NCBI GenBank assembly: GCA_029259745.1
Contig: JAJDEO010000024.1
Span: 124,001 to 188,000 of the forward strand
DNA from: Planctomycetota bacterium
GTDB lineage: Bacteria; Planctomycetota; B15-G4
Reading direction: 5' to 3'
Length of the DNA: 64,000 nucleotides
Part shown: piece by piece, positions 7,366-15,670 of the stretch
How the letters are laid out: each line of letters opens with the position of its first letter
Numbering within the stretch: position 1 is the first letter of the stretch
Notes under the pieces: model-generated
Database searches by the model: none
What the model was told of the DNA's origin: nothing
What the model saw: only the letters and a program-made list of their open reading frames with translations
Translations under genes and position numbers: made by a program

Positions 7366-10022
7366 GTCGACGACGACGTCGCGCGCTCGTCGGCAGGCTG
7401 CACGTCGGTCCCTACGCGACTCACGATCCGGTCGAAGTACTCCATCACGCGGCTCATCATCGGCTCGACGTCATCGACCTGGATCACGATGAGATCCCCC
7501 GGCCCCACCAACTCGAAGGCTCGGTCGACAGCTTCGAGTGGATCCATGACGACCTCGACGCTGGTCTCCGGAATCCCGGCGTCCAAGGCACCACGACGCA
7601 TCAGGTCCGTCGTCTCACCGAGCTCGCGGCCACGCGGATCAACCTCGGCGATGATGATGTGGTCGTAGATGGAAGCGAGGGCCGCTCCGAAGTCCTTGAT
7701 CCGACCCTCCACCCGACTCCCTGTTCCGTGCGCCACGACGATCTGGCGCCCCACGGTGAGCAATGCCAAGGCCTTGCCCAGAGCCTGAACCGCGGGCACG
7801 TTGTGTCCGTAGTCGAGGATCACTTTGAAGGTCAGGAAATCGATGACGTTCATACGCCCCGGGTTCTGCGTGACGCTGGGATGGAACGTGCGGATCCCGT
7901 TCCGGATCAGGTCGACAGGAACACCCAACCCGTGCAGAGCGGCCACGGCGGCGAGAACGTTCGCGGTGTTGAAGGTCACGACGCCTCGCAGAGTGATCGG
8001 AGCTTCGACGACCGGCAGGACGTGAAGCGCGGGGCGAGGCGAACGGATCACGACGGAGCCGTGCTCGAGAACCACCGCGGTGCCACCCGCATCGAGGTGT
8101 CGACACACGATCGGGTTGTCCGCCTGCATCGAGAAGTAGATCACCTCACCGCGGGCGCGATCACTCAACCCCACGACGATCGGGTCATCCGCGTTGAGGA
8201 TTGCGGATCCCGACTCTTTCACGACCTCGATCACCGTAGCCTTGACGAGCGCGAGCTCCTCGACGTCCTCCACGCCGTCGGTGCCGATGTGATCCTCACC
8301 GACGTTGAGAAGGATCCCGACCTGGCACTCGGCGAACCCGAGCCCGCGGCGGATGATCCCACCACGTGCGACCTCGATCACCGCATGGTCGATGGTCGGT
8401 TCGCGCAGGACGATGCCAGCTCCGCCTGGGCCACTGTAGTCGCCCGAAAGGACGGCCACTGCGTCGATCTCGACTCCCGTCGTGCCTGCGAAGCCGACGA
8501 CCGCGCCACCGAACTTAAGCGAGTGCGCGATGAGTTTCGCCGTCGTCGTCTTCCCGTTGGTGCCGGTGATCGCGACGATCGGCACGTCGAAGCTCGTGTC
8601 CGAGGGAAAGAGCATCTCGACGAATGCGCGCGCGACATGGCGCTTGCGGCCTTCCGTCGGTGCGACGTGCATCCGGAAACCTGGTGCGGCGTTGACCTCG
8701 ACGATTCCGCCCGTCCGGGGGTCCAAGGGCCGATCGAGCGTGGGAGCCACGATGTCGATGCCGATGCAGTCGAGCCCGATGATGCGTGCGGTGCGTTCGC
8801 ACATCGACCGGACATCCTGGTGCACTTCATCGGTGACATCCCGCGCCGTTCCGCCCGAACTCAGGTTCGCGGTCGACTTGAGGTAGACCTTCTCACCGCT
8901 GGGAAGAATGTCGTCGACGGCATGTCCGTGGAACGCGAGGAGTCGCTCCGTCATCTCGTCGATCGTGACGGCCGTGAGCTCCCGCTCGTGCCCGATGCCG
9001 CGGCGCGGATCGCGGTTGACGGCAGCGATCAGCTCGCGGATGGTCGCCGTGCCGTCACCGGTGACGTGCGCGGGTTCACGCAGCGCAGCAGCCACCATCT
9101 TGCCGTCGATGACGAGCGCGCGGAAGTCAGACCCAGACAGACTCCTCTCCACGATCACGTCCGAACACACCCGCTGCGCCGAGACGAACGCGGGTTCGAC
9201 GGCGCTCCGGTCAGAGACGCTTGCAGTGATGCCGCGACCGTGGTTGCCGACGTTCGGTTTCACGGCCACCGGATAACCGAGTGCGTCGGCGGCGGTGTAC
9301 GCGGCGTCGAGGGTTCGCACGAGCGAGCCGGAGGCAGCGGGGATTCCTGCACGACCCAAGAGTGCCTTCGTGCGGGACTTGTCGTCGGCGATCTCGACCC
9401 CGAGCGCGCTCGTCCGATCCGTCATCGTCGCCTGGATCCGCCGCTGCCTGACGCCGTGACCAAGCTGCACGAAGCTGTCGTCGTTCAGGCGTAGCGTTGG
9501 GATCCCTCGCCGCTGCGCCTCTTCGGCGATACTTGCCGTGGATGGCCCGAGCATCCCGTTCTCGCGCAGCGCCACGAGTCTAGCGATGACCGCATCAACG
9601 TCGAAGTGTTCACCTCGGATGCAAGCCTCGACGAACGCCACGGATTCCCGCCCCGCAGCGAGACCGGCGGCCTCCACGCGGTAGCGATAGGCGACCTTGT
9701 AGACGCTGCGCGCCGGTGTCCCGATCGTCTTTCCGTAACCGACGTCCATGCCGGCAAGGCACTGCAACTCAAGAGCCACGTGCTCCACGATGTGGCCGGC
9801 CCACGTTCCGCGTTGCAGACGCTGGATGAAGCCACCCGGTGCGCCGATCGAGCATCCGTGGCCATCGAGCGTCGGAAGCTGCTCGACGAGCCGTTCGCAC
9901 AGACCGGGGATCTTGTCGGATGGGCGATCCTCGAGGTCACCGATGTCGAGCAACATCAGGATCGTGGGATAGCGGCTGTAGCGATTCGGCCCGCGCAGCG
10001 CGCGATGCTCGAGGATCTTCAA
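7335..10022 (-). CDS. cphA: Cyanophycin synthetase
   Basis: An 895-residue cytoplasmic enzyme that polymerises Asp and Arg into cyanophycin with two ATP-dependent ligations. The family N-terminus is recognisable (MKILEHRALRGPN; GTWAGHIVEHVALELQCLAGM, residues 72-92). An ATP-grasp domain spans about 215-470, with VEVNAAPG at 441-448. A Mur-ligase-like domain follows with the P-loop GTNGKTTT at 487-494 and later HPSVTQNPGRMN. The intact P-loop fits CphA1 rather than CphA2. The start codon is TTG (10022-10020), preceded by a weak GGTGA; it is chosen because it places the initiator at the family-conserved N-terminus. The last codons appear borrowed from a duplicated flanking sequence. It is divergent from the cyanophycinase gene, giving a synthesis and breakdown pair for nitrogen storage. 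Confidence 0.96.
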   Translation of the reverse strand: MKILEHRALRGPNRYSRYPTILMLLDIGDLEDRPSDKIPGLCERLVEQLPTLDGHGCSIGAPGGFIQRLQRGTWAGHIVEHVALELQCLAGMDVGYGKTIGTPARSVYKVAYRYRVEAAGLAAGRESVAFVEACIRGEHFDVDAVIARLVALRENGMLGPSTASIAEEAQRRGIPTLRLNDDSFVQLGHGVRQRRIQATMTDRTSALGVEIADDKSRTKALLGRAGIPAASGSLVRTLDAAYTAADALGYPVAVKPNVGNHGRGITASVSDRSAVEPAFVSAQRVCSDVIVERSLSGSDFRALVIDGKMVAAALREPAHVTGDGTATIRELIAAVNRDPRRGIGHERELTAVTIDEMTERLLAFHGHAVDDILPSGEKVYLKSTANLSSGGTARDVTDEVHQDVRSMCERTARIIGLDCIGIDIVAPTLDRPLDPRTGGIVEVNAAPGFRMHVAPTEGRKRHVARAFVEMLFPSDTSFDVPIVAITGTNGKTTTAKLIAHSLKFGGAVVGFAGTTGVEIDAVAVLSGDYSGPGGAGIVLREPTIDHAVIEVARGGIIRRGLGFAECQVGILLNVGEDHIGTDGVEDVEELALVKATVIEVVKESGSAILNADDPIVVGLSDRARGEVIYFSMQADNPIVCRHLDAGGTAVVLEHGSVVIRSPRPALHVLPVVEAPITLRGVVTFNTANVLAAVAALHGLGVPVDLIRNGIRTFHPSVTQNPGRMNVIDFLTFKVILDYGHNVPAVQALGKALALLTVGRQIVVAHGTGSRVEGRIKDFGAALASIYDHIIIAEVDPRGRELGETTDLMRRGALDAGIPETSVEVVMDPLEAVDRAFELVGPGDLIVIQVDDVEPMMSRVMEYFDRIVSRVGTDVQPADERATSSSTSHREDELSH

Positions 10023-10451
10023 GACATCACCGTGGTGACTCGGTTTCCACCGTGTTCACCGCGTCTCCTCGAAGGACCAACACCCTGCGCGATGCACCCA
10101 GCGCTGAAGACTGTGACGTCAACGGGCCGCGCGACCCCGCGCGCGCTCGCCGCTCTCTCGCCGTTCGTTGCATCCGAAGCTGAACTTCCATGACAAACGA
10201 CGATCTTCATTCCCCAAGTGATAGCTCAGCGCGTCTCCGGCGTACACTTCCAACGTGAAGTTCTCCTGACGAACGCTCGGACCTCACGACCACGATGGGA
10301 TCGGCAGAACGGACGTCTCACGGGTCGCAGAGGCCACACCTCGATGGTTTGCACGTCGAGAGTCGTCCGTCACGACGAGTAGAAACCAAACACGCGACCG
10401 CTCCTGCGGGGTGCGCTCCCGACCGGCAAGCAGAGAAGATCGTCCCGACTG
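10023..10451. other. Divergent intergenic region between cphA and the cyanophycinase gene
   Basis: 429 bp without a supportable gene. It must hold the promoters for both divergent genes. Short open frames on either strand have no recognisable content. I see no strong operator palindrome or arginine-box-like repeat by eye. An AGAGAAG motif about 11-17 nt before the cyanophycinase ATG is a weak ribosome-binding candidate. Confidence 0.5.
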
Positions 10452-11309
10452 ATGGCACGCATCCTGATCCCGATCGGTGGCAATGAAACTCGCTCTCCTG
10501 GCTCTCAGATCTTCCGGAAGATGGTGGAACTGGCGGGCGGGACGAAGGCGAGGATCGTCGTCGTTCCCACCGCGAGCGAAACTCCGAGCGAGCGCGCACG
10601 CGACTACGAGGAACTCTTCGCCGAGTTTCGTCCCGCGAGCATCAACACGGTGCACATCGCCGAGCGCCCGGATGCCAGTGACCCCGCGCTGATCAAGCTC
10701 ATCGGGGAAACCACGTTGTTCATGTTCGGGGGAGGCGACCAGCTGCGACTCTCGTCCCTGATCGGTGGCACGCCGTTGCATTCCGAACTCTTGCAGCGTT
10801 ACCGCACGGAGGGGTGCGTCGTCGCCGGGACCTCGGCAGGTGCAGCCGTGATCCCAGAGACCATGATCTTTCAGAACAACCGCTTTCAGTCGTGCCGCAA
10901 GGGCGGCATCGAGATGACCAAGGGGTTGGGACTCATCCAAGACGCGATCTTCGACACGCACTTCGTGCAGCGTGCGCGGATCTCGCGCCTCATGCATGCC
11001 GTGGCGACGAACCCGGCACTGCTCGGCATCGGCATCGAAGAAGACACCGGCCTGTGTATCGAAGACGAAAGCCGCGCGACGGTCATCGGCACCGGCACGG
11101 TGATCATCGTGGACGGCCGCGATATCGAGATCAACCACATCGGCTATGCGAAGAACCAGGATCCCTTCACGCTCACGAACGTTCGCTACTCCGTGCTCAC
11201 GGCGGGAGTCGTCTACGACATCGCGAAGCGAGTCGTGCTCGACCCGGGACCAACGGCTCCTCAGGGGAGCATCATCCCGCGAATAGAAGAACGTTCCGGG
11301 CCGACGTGA
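10452..11309 (+). CDS. cphB: Cyanophycinase (peptidase family S51)
   Basis: A 285-residue serine peptidase that cuts cyanophycin into beta-Asp-Arg dipeptides. Family motifs are in order: GGNE near the N-terminus (9-12), GGGDQ at 93-97, the nucleophile elbow GTSAGA with Ser128, and DTHFVQR with His170. There is no signal peptide, so it is the intracellular type that mobilises the cell's own reserve rather than an exported scavenger. It is divergent from cphA with 429 bp between, and both lie inside the same pair of direct repeats. Length is close to the usual 270-290. The dipeptidase that would complete the breakdown is not in the window. Confidence 0.96.
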   Translation: MARILIPIGGNETRSPGSQIFRKMVELAGGTKARIVVVPTASETPSERARDYEELFAEFRPASINTVHIAERPDASDPALIKLIGETTLFMFGGGDQLRLSSLIGGTPLHSELLQRYRTEGCVVAGTSAGAAVIPETMIFQNNRFQSCRKGGIEMTKGLGLIQDAIFDTHFVQRARISRLMHAVATNPALLGIGIEEDTGLCIEDESRATVIGTGTVIIVDGRDIEINHIGYAKNQDPFTLTNVRYSVLTAGVVYDIAKRVVLDPGPTAPQGSIIPRIEERSGPT

Positions 11310-11349
11310 CCTCGACCGCGCAGGGCGTCACGACGCCCGCGGCTCGCGA

Positions 11350-11745
11350 TCACCCCAGGAACACGCGCGATGTCTGCATGTGGCACACGCTGCGACAGGG
11401 AACCGGCGAGTCGCGCTGAGACGTCAGCTCCGGCGGCTCCTCTTCGCAGTGGCTCACGAGCGTGACGTGCGGGTGCCGATCGCCGAACACGGCGTCGCGT
11501 TTGAAGACCGACTGCGCGGCGATGACCGTCGCGAGCTTGGCGAACTCGGCGGCGACGAAACCACCGACCTCGCGCCCCTCACGGCGGGCCGCCGTCCCAT
11601 CGGGTGCGAGCGTGACGTCGTGGCGATAGACCGGACACAGACACGACTCTTCCCACGCGATCTTCACGACGGGGTCGGCAGCGTCCCCACCGCAAGCCAC
11701 GACAGCGAGCGCAACGAACAAGACGACGACTGCACACCGGGTCAT
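11350..11745 (-). CDS. Small lipoprotein of unknown function
   Basis: 131 residues with a clean signal peptide and lipobox (VVACGGD). The mature part contains CLCPVYRHDVTLAPDGTA, which loosely resembles the CPVY..G.G motif of DUF6438-like proteins; that assignment is tentative. The last 20 or so codons run through the right-hand copy of the duplicated CRTAC1 3' end, antisense to it, so the present C-terminus (PCRSVCHMQTSRVFLG) was probably created by the rearrangement that placed the cyanophycin genes here. The gene starts 13 bp after the stop of the preceding gene on the same strand, so it is the last gene of a four-lipoprotein operon. Confidence 0.75.
   Translation of the reverse strand: MTRCAVVVLFVALAVVACGGDAADPVVKIAWEESCLCPVYRHDVTLAPDGTAARREGREVGGFVAAEFAKLATVIAAQSVFKRDAVFGDRHPHVTLVSHCEEEPPELTSQRDSPVPCRSVCHMQTSRVFLG
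11377..11455. repeat. Right direct repeat bounding the cyanophycin cassette
   Basis: Block A' (11377-11427) copies the last codons and stop of the CRTAC1 gene (7250-7300) with two mismatches, but here it is not attached to any CRTAC1 reading frame. Block B' (11436-11455) matches 7346-7365 with two mismatches. The sequence is read antisense as the end of the small lipoprotein gene. Confidence 0.9.
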
Positions 11746-11758
11746 CGTCGCGTCTCCG

Positions 11759-13336
11759 TCACTTCGGCGTGATGAAGACGGGTGTCGCGCCGATCGTGAG
11801 CTCGAGCGTGCCGCTCTTCGTCGCGACGCGCTTCGACTCGTCGGTTGGTGTGGTGCGGACGGCCGTCACGTCGGCCGCGCTCGCCGCGATGTCGAGCGTG
11901 ATGCGCTTGCTCGGGACAGCGTCGCCGGGGAGGAGCAGACGCTGTGGGTCGAGCCAGGCGCAGAAGGTGCCGCCCGTGTTGCCGGTGATCTCGTAGACGC
12001 GCACGCGCTCGTCGGCGTAGGCGATGCGTCGCACGGAGCGGTAGTTGTCGAGATGCTCCATGAGCTGCGTGATGGCGTGGAAGAGCGGGTGACGCATCGT
12101 GACGCGGTTGCCGCGCCACTCGAGAGCACCGGCCCAGGCCGTGAGCCCGGCGCCCGCGCGGGCGACCTTCCACGTCAGCAGCGGCAGGTCGACGTTGAAG
12201 GCGAGGTTGATGCAGGCGACACGCTGCTCGGCCGCGATGAGCGTGCGCTGGACGGCGTCGGCGGCGATGAAATCGCGAGCCCAGGCATGGGTGGCCGCGT
12301 CGTCGTCGACCATGCGCGTGAAGAACGCGGCGAGGCGCTCGCGGTCGGCTTCCACCGCCGGCTCGACGATGACGCCGAGCTGGTGCGGCTTGCCCTTCGC
12401 CGTCGTCGCGGGGCCCCAGGCGATGAACGTCGTGGCGAGCGTGTCGCTGACGAGGATCGGCTTGTCGTACCCGCGCTGCCCCATCTCGAAGCGCAGCCAG
12501 CGACACGCGTCTTCGAGTTCGTAGGGATCGGCCAAGGCGTGGTAGTTGACGACGTCGAAGAGCTCGGGTCGATCGAGCACGGCGTGGATCGAGGCAAGTC
12601 GATGTTCGGGATTCACGCGCGGGCTCATGTCGGCGAAGGCGCGTTCGTAGTTCGTCTCGCTCGGCGTTGGATGATCGCGAAAAGCCGTTGTCGTCAAGAA
12701 CGCAGCGTGGGCGACGAGGATGCTTGGCGACGCGGCGTGCGCGGCCTTGTAGGCGACTTCGAGCGTCTCGAGATACTCGGCGATCGGCTCGGGTTGGTAG
12801 CTCGAGAGTTCCGAGCCGATCTCGAGGTAGCGCACCGGCCAGCGCAGCCCGTCGAGGTCGTCGACGCCATCACCGTCGTAGCGTTCGACGACCGAGCGGA
12901 TCCACGTCGCAAAGAGTTCGTGGTGCTCACGCTTCGGGCTCGGGTTCTTGATGCCGATCAGCGCGACCTCCCGCGCGGCCCACCTTGCGTGTGGCTTCAG
13001 GCACAGCACGAGTTCCCCGAAGCCCGCCGCCTGGTAGTGCCGCACGTAGTTGTCGAGACGCGTGAAGTCGATCGCCGCCCGCGGACCCGACTGCATCTCG
13101 CCCCACTCGACGTGCTCGGCGTAGTGCTTCACGGCCGTCAGTCCGGTTTCGGCAAGCGCCTGGGCCTCGACCGGAATCCGCGGCGCCTTGTCGATGAAGA
13201 CGTACTCGATGCCTACGGCCGTCGTCCCCGGTCGCGCGGCACGGCGTGGGAGCGGATCGGTCACGAGCGGCGAGGCCGGCGCTGCGCAACTCGCGAGCGA
13301 CGCCACCATGAAAACAGCCAGTGCGATCGGGTTCAT
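11759..13336 (-). CDS. Lipoprotein with a probable glycoside-hydrolase-like TIM-barrel domain
   Basis: 525 residues from ATG 13336, which overlaps the stop of the upstream gene (ATGA). The signal peptide ends in LASC (lipobox). The mature sequence reads like a (beta/alpha)8 hydrolase: VGIEYVFIDKAP, a barrel strand ending VRYLEIGSELSSYQPEP where Glu could be catalytic, then VVNYHAL and KPILVSDT; the C-terminus is beta-rich (GTFCAWLDPQRLLL). This arrangement recalls clan GH-A enzymes such as GH39-type proteins, but I cannot fix a family or substrate. It is third in an operon of lipoproteins, so it is probably anchored facing the periplasm or cell surface. Function is inferred only from fold-level resemblance. 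Confidence 0.72.
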   Translation of the reverse strand: MNPIALAVFMVASLASCAAPASPLVTDPLPRRAARPGTTAVGIEYVFIDKAPRIPVEAQALAETGLTAVKHYAEHVEWGEMQSGPRAAIDFTRLDNYVRHYQAAGFGELVLCLKPHARWAAREVALIGIKNPSPKREHHELFATWIRSVVERYDGDGVDDLDGLRWPVRYLEIGSELSSYQPEPIAEYLETLEVAYKAAHAASPSILVAHAAFLTTTAFRDHPTPSETNYERAFADMSPRVNPEHRLASIHAVLDRPELFDVVNYHALADPYELEDACRWLRFEMGQRGYDKPILVSDTLATTFIAWGPATTAKGKPHQLGVIVEPAVEADRERLAAFFTRMVDDDAATHAWARDFIAADAVQRTLIAAEQRVACINLAFNVDLPLLTWKVARAGAGLTAWAGALEWRGNRVTMRHPLFHAITQLMEHLDNYRSVRRIAYADERVRVYEITGNTGGTFCAWLDPQRLLLPGDAVPSKRITLDIAASAADVTAVRTTPTDESKRVATKSGTLELTIGATPVFITPK

Positions 13337-14217
13337 TTCACGGGTTTCCATTCGGCTTCGGCGTCGATGCCCTTGATCGCCAGGAGCATCGCAGAGAGCT
13401 CGGGGAGTCCGTCGAAAGCGAACCATCGAATCGTCTGAACCCGTCCGTCGCGGCGCTCGATGACGATCTCCTGCCAAGAGTTACGGAATCCTCTGAGGTA
13501 CGAAACACTCACGTCGAAGGCTTCCTCCTGCTCGAGGTACCGAAACAGGTCGTGGACGACTTCGGGAAGCGCTTGTCCGTAGAGCTTCTTCGAGGGTCGG
13601 CTACGGCGGTTGTCGATCTTCCAGAGCGAGCCGTCGCGGCGCACGTCCACGAGGAAGTGTCCGTGCAGATAACCCGACCATGCCTCCTCGAAAGATGCGG
13701 ACACGATCGTGTCGTCCCACTCACCCGCGGGCTCGGGCGGTGGCTCGCGTTGCCACTCAGCAGAGCCGTCGATCGCGGCCAGGAACTCGACGAGCTCCAT
13801 GAACGGCGAGGCTTCGAGCTCGCCGTTGCCCAAGGCCGCGTAGGAGACACGGCCCCGTGCACCGACACCGATCCACGCGTGCATGCCCGCGACCTCCACG
13901 GGATCGTTGTCGTCGAACGCGATCATGCCCGTGAGTTCGCAGGCACGCTCCCATTGCGCTCGCGAGATTGGCGCGACGAAAGGGCCGCCGATGCCGTCTT
14001 GCCTCGACGACGTCGCGACGAGCGACGCGCTGACCGTCACCTGCTTCGCGTCGACGGACCGGGAGTGCCTGATGTCTGTCCACGTCACGCTCTCGATGTC
14101 TTCCGCCGCGAGGTGCACGGGACCTTCGATGCCCGTCGCGTCGAAAACCTCGAGCTTGGGCTCGTCGCGCGAGCAGGCGCTGAGCGTGAGGGCGATCACC
14201 GCGTGCGTCGACTTCAT
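13333..14217 (-). CDS. Lipoprotein of unknown function, paralogue 2 of a tandem pair
   Basis: 294 residues from ATG 14217, overlapping the stop of its upstream paralogue by 4 nt. The signal peptide ends in LSACS. It aligns along its length with the preceding gene: a VHLAAEDIESV segment, an acidic DDNDPV stretch where the paralogue has SENNDGV, then WDDTIVSASFEEAW, and the shared ending IKGIDAEAEWKPVK. The reading frame is open upstream across the paralogue, but that extension is an antisense-like artefact of codon bias. No known domain is recognised. Coupling on both sides indicates a single transcript with the hydrolase-like lipoprotein downstream. Confidence 0.8.
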   Translation of the reverse strand: MKSTHAVIALTLSACSRDEPKLEVFDATGIEGPVHLAAEDIESVTWTDIRHSRSVDAKQVTVSASLVATSSRQDGIGGPFVAPISRAQWERACELTGMIAFDDNDPVEVAGMHAWIGVGARGRVSYAALGNGELEASPFMELVEFLAAIDGSAEWQREPPPEPAGEWDDTIVSASFEEAWSGYLHGHFLVDVRRDGSLWKIDNRRSRPSKKLYGQALPEVVHDLFRYLEQEEAFDVSVSYLRGFRNSWQEIVIERRDGRVQTIRWFAFDGLPELSAMLLAIKGIDAEAEWKPVK

Positions 14218-15122
14218 CGCACGGGGCGCCAGGTCGTTTCGGAGTCGATGCCCTTGATCGCTTCGAGCGCGACGACGATCTCGAACGGAATGTTCGGCCC
14301 TTCGCCTCGCACCACCTGCACACGGCCGTCTGCGCGTTCGATCTCGAGCGAGCGGACGACGTTGTGGAAACCAGCGCTCGCGTAGCCGGCGTCGGCGGCG
14401 AAGGTCTCGGAGTTCATGAGGAAGCGCAGAAGCTGCTGGGCGTCCTTCGGTCTCACGCTGCCCTCGAACACACCGCGCTCGTGGTCGCCGCGCTCGCGTT
14501 GGTCGTTTTTCCAGATCTCGCCGTCGGCGCCGAGGCGCACCTTGTAGTCGCTCTTCGTGTGACTGTCCCACCACTCGCGGAACTCCACGGCGATGATCGT
14601 GTCGGACGTCTCGCGCGGCGGGACGGGGATCTCTTGGCGCTTCCAGGAGACGAGGCCGTCGAGGCCACGGAGCGCGAATTCCAACTCGGAAAGGGGCGAC
14701 GGCCCGCCTGTATCGGTGCCGTCCGCGGTGAAGATCGCATGGTCGACTGTCGTCACGAGCAGCGACGCGCCGGAGCCCGAGAGCGCGACGCCGTCGTTGT
14801 TCTCGCTGAACGGGATCTTCCCGACGAGTTCGCAGACGCGCGCCCAGTGCTCTGGAGTGACCGTGGCGTAGTAGTCGCCCTCGACGCCGTCGTGGCTCTC
14901 CTTGTTCGCCGTCCCCATCTCGTCGACGGTGATCCGATACCAGTCGACGATGCCCACGCCGAGGTTGCGGAAGTCCGAGTCTTGCAGCTCGACAGTTCGG
15001 ATCTCGTCCGGCTGCAGGAAGACGCGCTCCCCCGTCCCGCTTGCGTCGTGACGCTCGGGCCCCGCATCGCCAGGACCGCACGCCGCGAGCACGAACCCGA
15101 GCCACATCGTCGCGATCTTCAT
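14214..15122 (-). CDS. Lipoprotein of unknown function, paralogue 1 of a tandem pair
   Basis: 302 residues with a signal peptide and lipobox (LAACGPGD). It is the first gene of the four-gene lipoprotein operon 15122-11350. It shares architecture and several motifs with the next gene (FLQPDEIRTV, a central SDTIIAVEFREWW, and the final IKGIDSETTWRPVR), so the two are a tandem duplication. There are no membrane segments after the signal and no known catalytic motif. It is presumably held on a membrane facing the periplasm. It starts 71 bp from the divergent MOSC gene, and the promoters must lie in that gap. Confidence 0.82.
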   Translation of the reverse strand: MKIATMWLGFVLAACGPGDAGPERHDASGTGERVFLQPDEIRTVELQDSDFRNLGVGIVDWYRITVDEMGTANKESHDGVEGDYYATVTPEHWARVCELVGKIPFSENNDGVALSGSGASLLVTTVDHAIFTADGTDTGGPSPLSELEFALRGLDGLVSWKRQEIPVPPRETSDTIIAVEFREWWDSHTKSDYKVRLGADGEIWKNDQRERGDHERGVFEGSVRPKDAQQLLRFLMNSETFAADAGYASAGFHNVVRSLEIERADGRVQVVRGEGPNIPFEIVVALEAIKGIDSETTWRPVR

Positions 15123-15193
15123 CCGCCCCTCTCCGTCTCGCCTCGGCCTGTTAGCCTAATCGCCCTCGCGCCACCTGCCGGATCTCCGAGCCC

Positions 15194-15670
15194 ATGCACG
15201 CCACCGTCCGACATCTTCACCGCTCCGACCAGGGCATGCCCAAGCTGCCTGTCAGCTCGATCGACGTTCAGGTCGAGGGAATCGTCGGCGACATCCAGCG
15301 CGATCGCCGTTATCACGGTGGTCCGCAGCGCGCCGTTTGCATCTTCTCGTCAGAGGTCATCGATCAGCTGCGCGATGCCGGACATCCGATCACGCCCGGC
15401 GCAACCGGTGAGAACGTCACGCTCGGCGGCGTCGACTGGAGCGCGCTCGGGCCGGGGACGACGCTGACCTTCGACGGCGGCGTCGTGCTCGAAGTCACGT
15501 CCGACGCCCCGCCCTGCCCGACGATCGAAGCGGCCTTCACGGACGGCGCGTTCAAGACGATCGCCGAGAAGGAACACCCGGGGCGCAGTCGGCTCTACTG
15601 CAAGGTCATCACCACGGGCACGATCGCCGTTGGTGAACGCGTCGCCATCTCGACGGCGGCACGCGCGTGA
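15194..15670 (+). CDS. MOSC domain protein
   Basis: 158 residues comprising a stand-alone MOSC domain, the fold of the molybdenum cofactor sulfurase C-terminus and of YiiM-like proteins, which bind or transfer sulfur bound to the cofactor. Visible hallmarks are the N-terminal GDIQRDRRYHGG with RAVCIFS, the GENVTLGG segment, and the conserved cysteine in PPCPTI (Cys108). Similar single-domain MOSC proteins act in detoxification of N-hydroxylated bases or in metallo-sulfur handling. Its stop overlaps the start of the fluoride channel gene by one nucleotide (TGATG). Confidence 0.9.
   Translation: MHATVRHLHRSDQGMPKLPVSSIDVQVEGIVGDIQRDRRYHGGPQRAVCIFSSEVIDQLRDAGHPITPGATGENVTLGGVDWSALGPGTTLTFDGGVVLEVTSDAPPCPTIEAAFTDGAFKTIAEKEHPGRSRLYCKVITTGTIAVGERVAISTAARA

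Noticed and set aside
7335-11309. Foreign base composition of the cyanophycin cassette
   Set aside because: Short samples counted by eye gave GC values similar to the neighbours, so composition does not support or exclude transfer.
14218-15105. Arginine-rich N-terminal extension of the second tandem lipoprotein
   Set aside because: It lies antiparallel-in-frame over the first paralogue's coding sequence; the signal peptide at 14217 marks the start.
15123-15193. Fluoride riboswitch ahead of the MOSC-crcB pair
   Set aside because: The gap is only 71 bp and I could not see the conserved elements of the fluoride aptamer.
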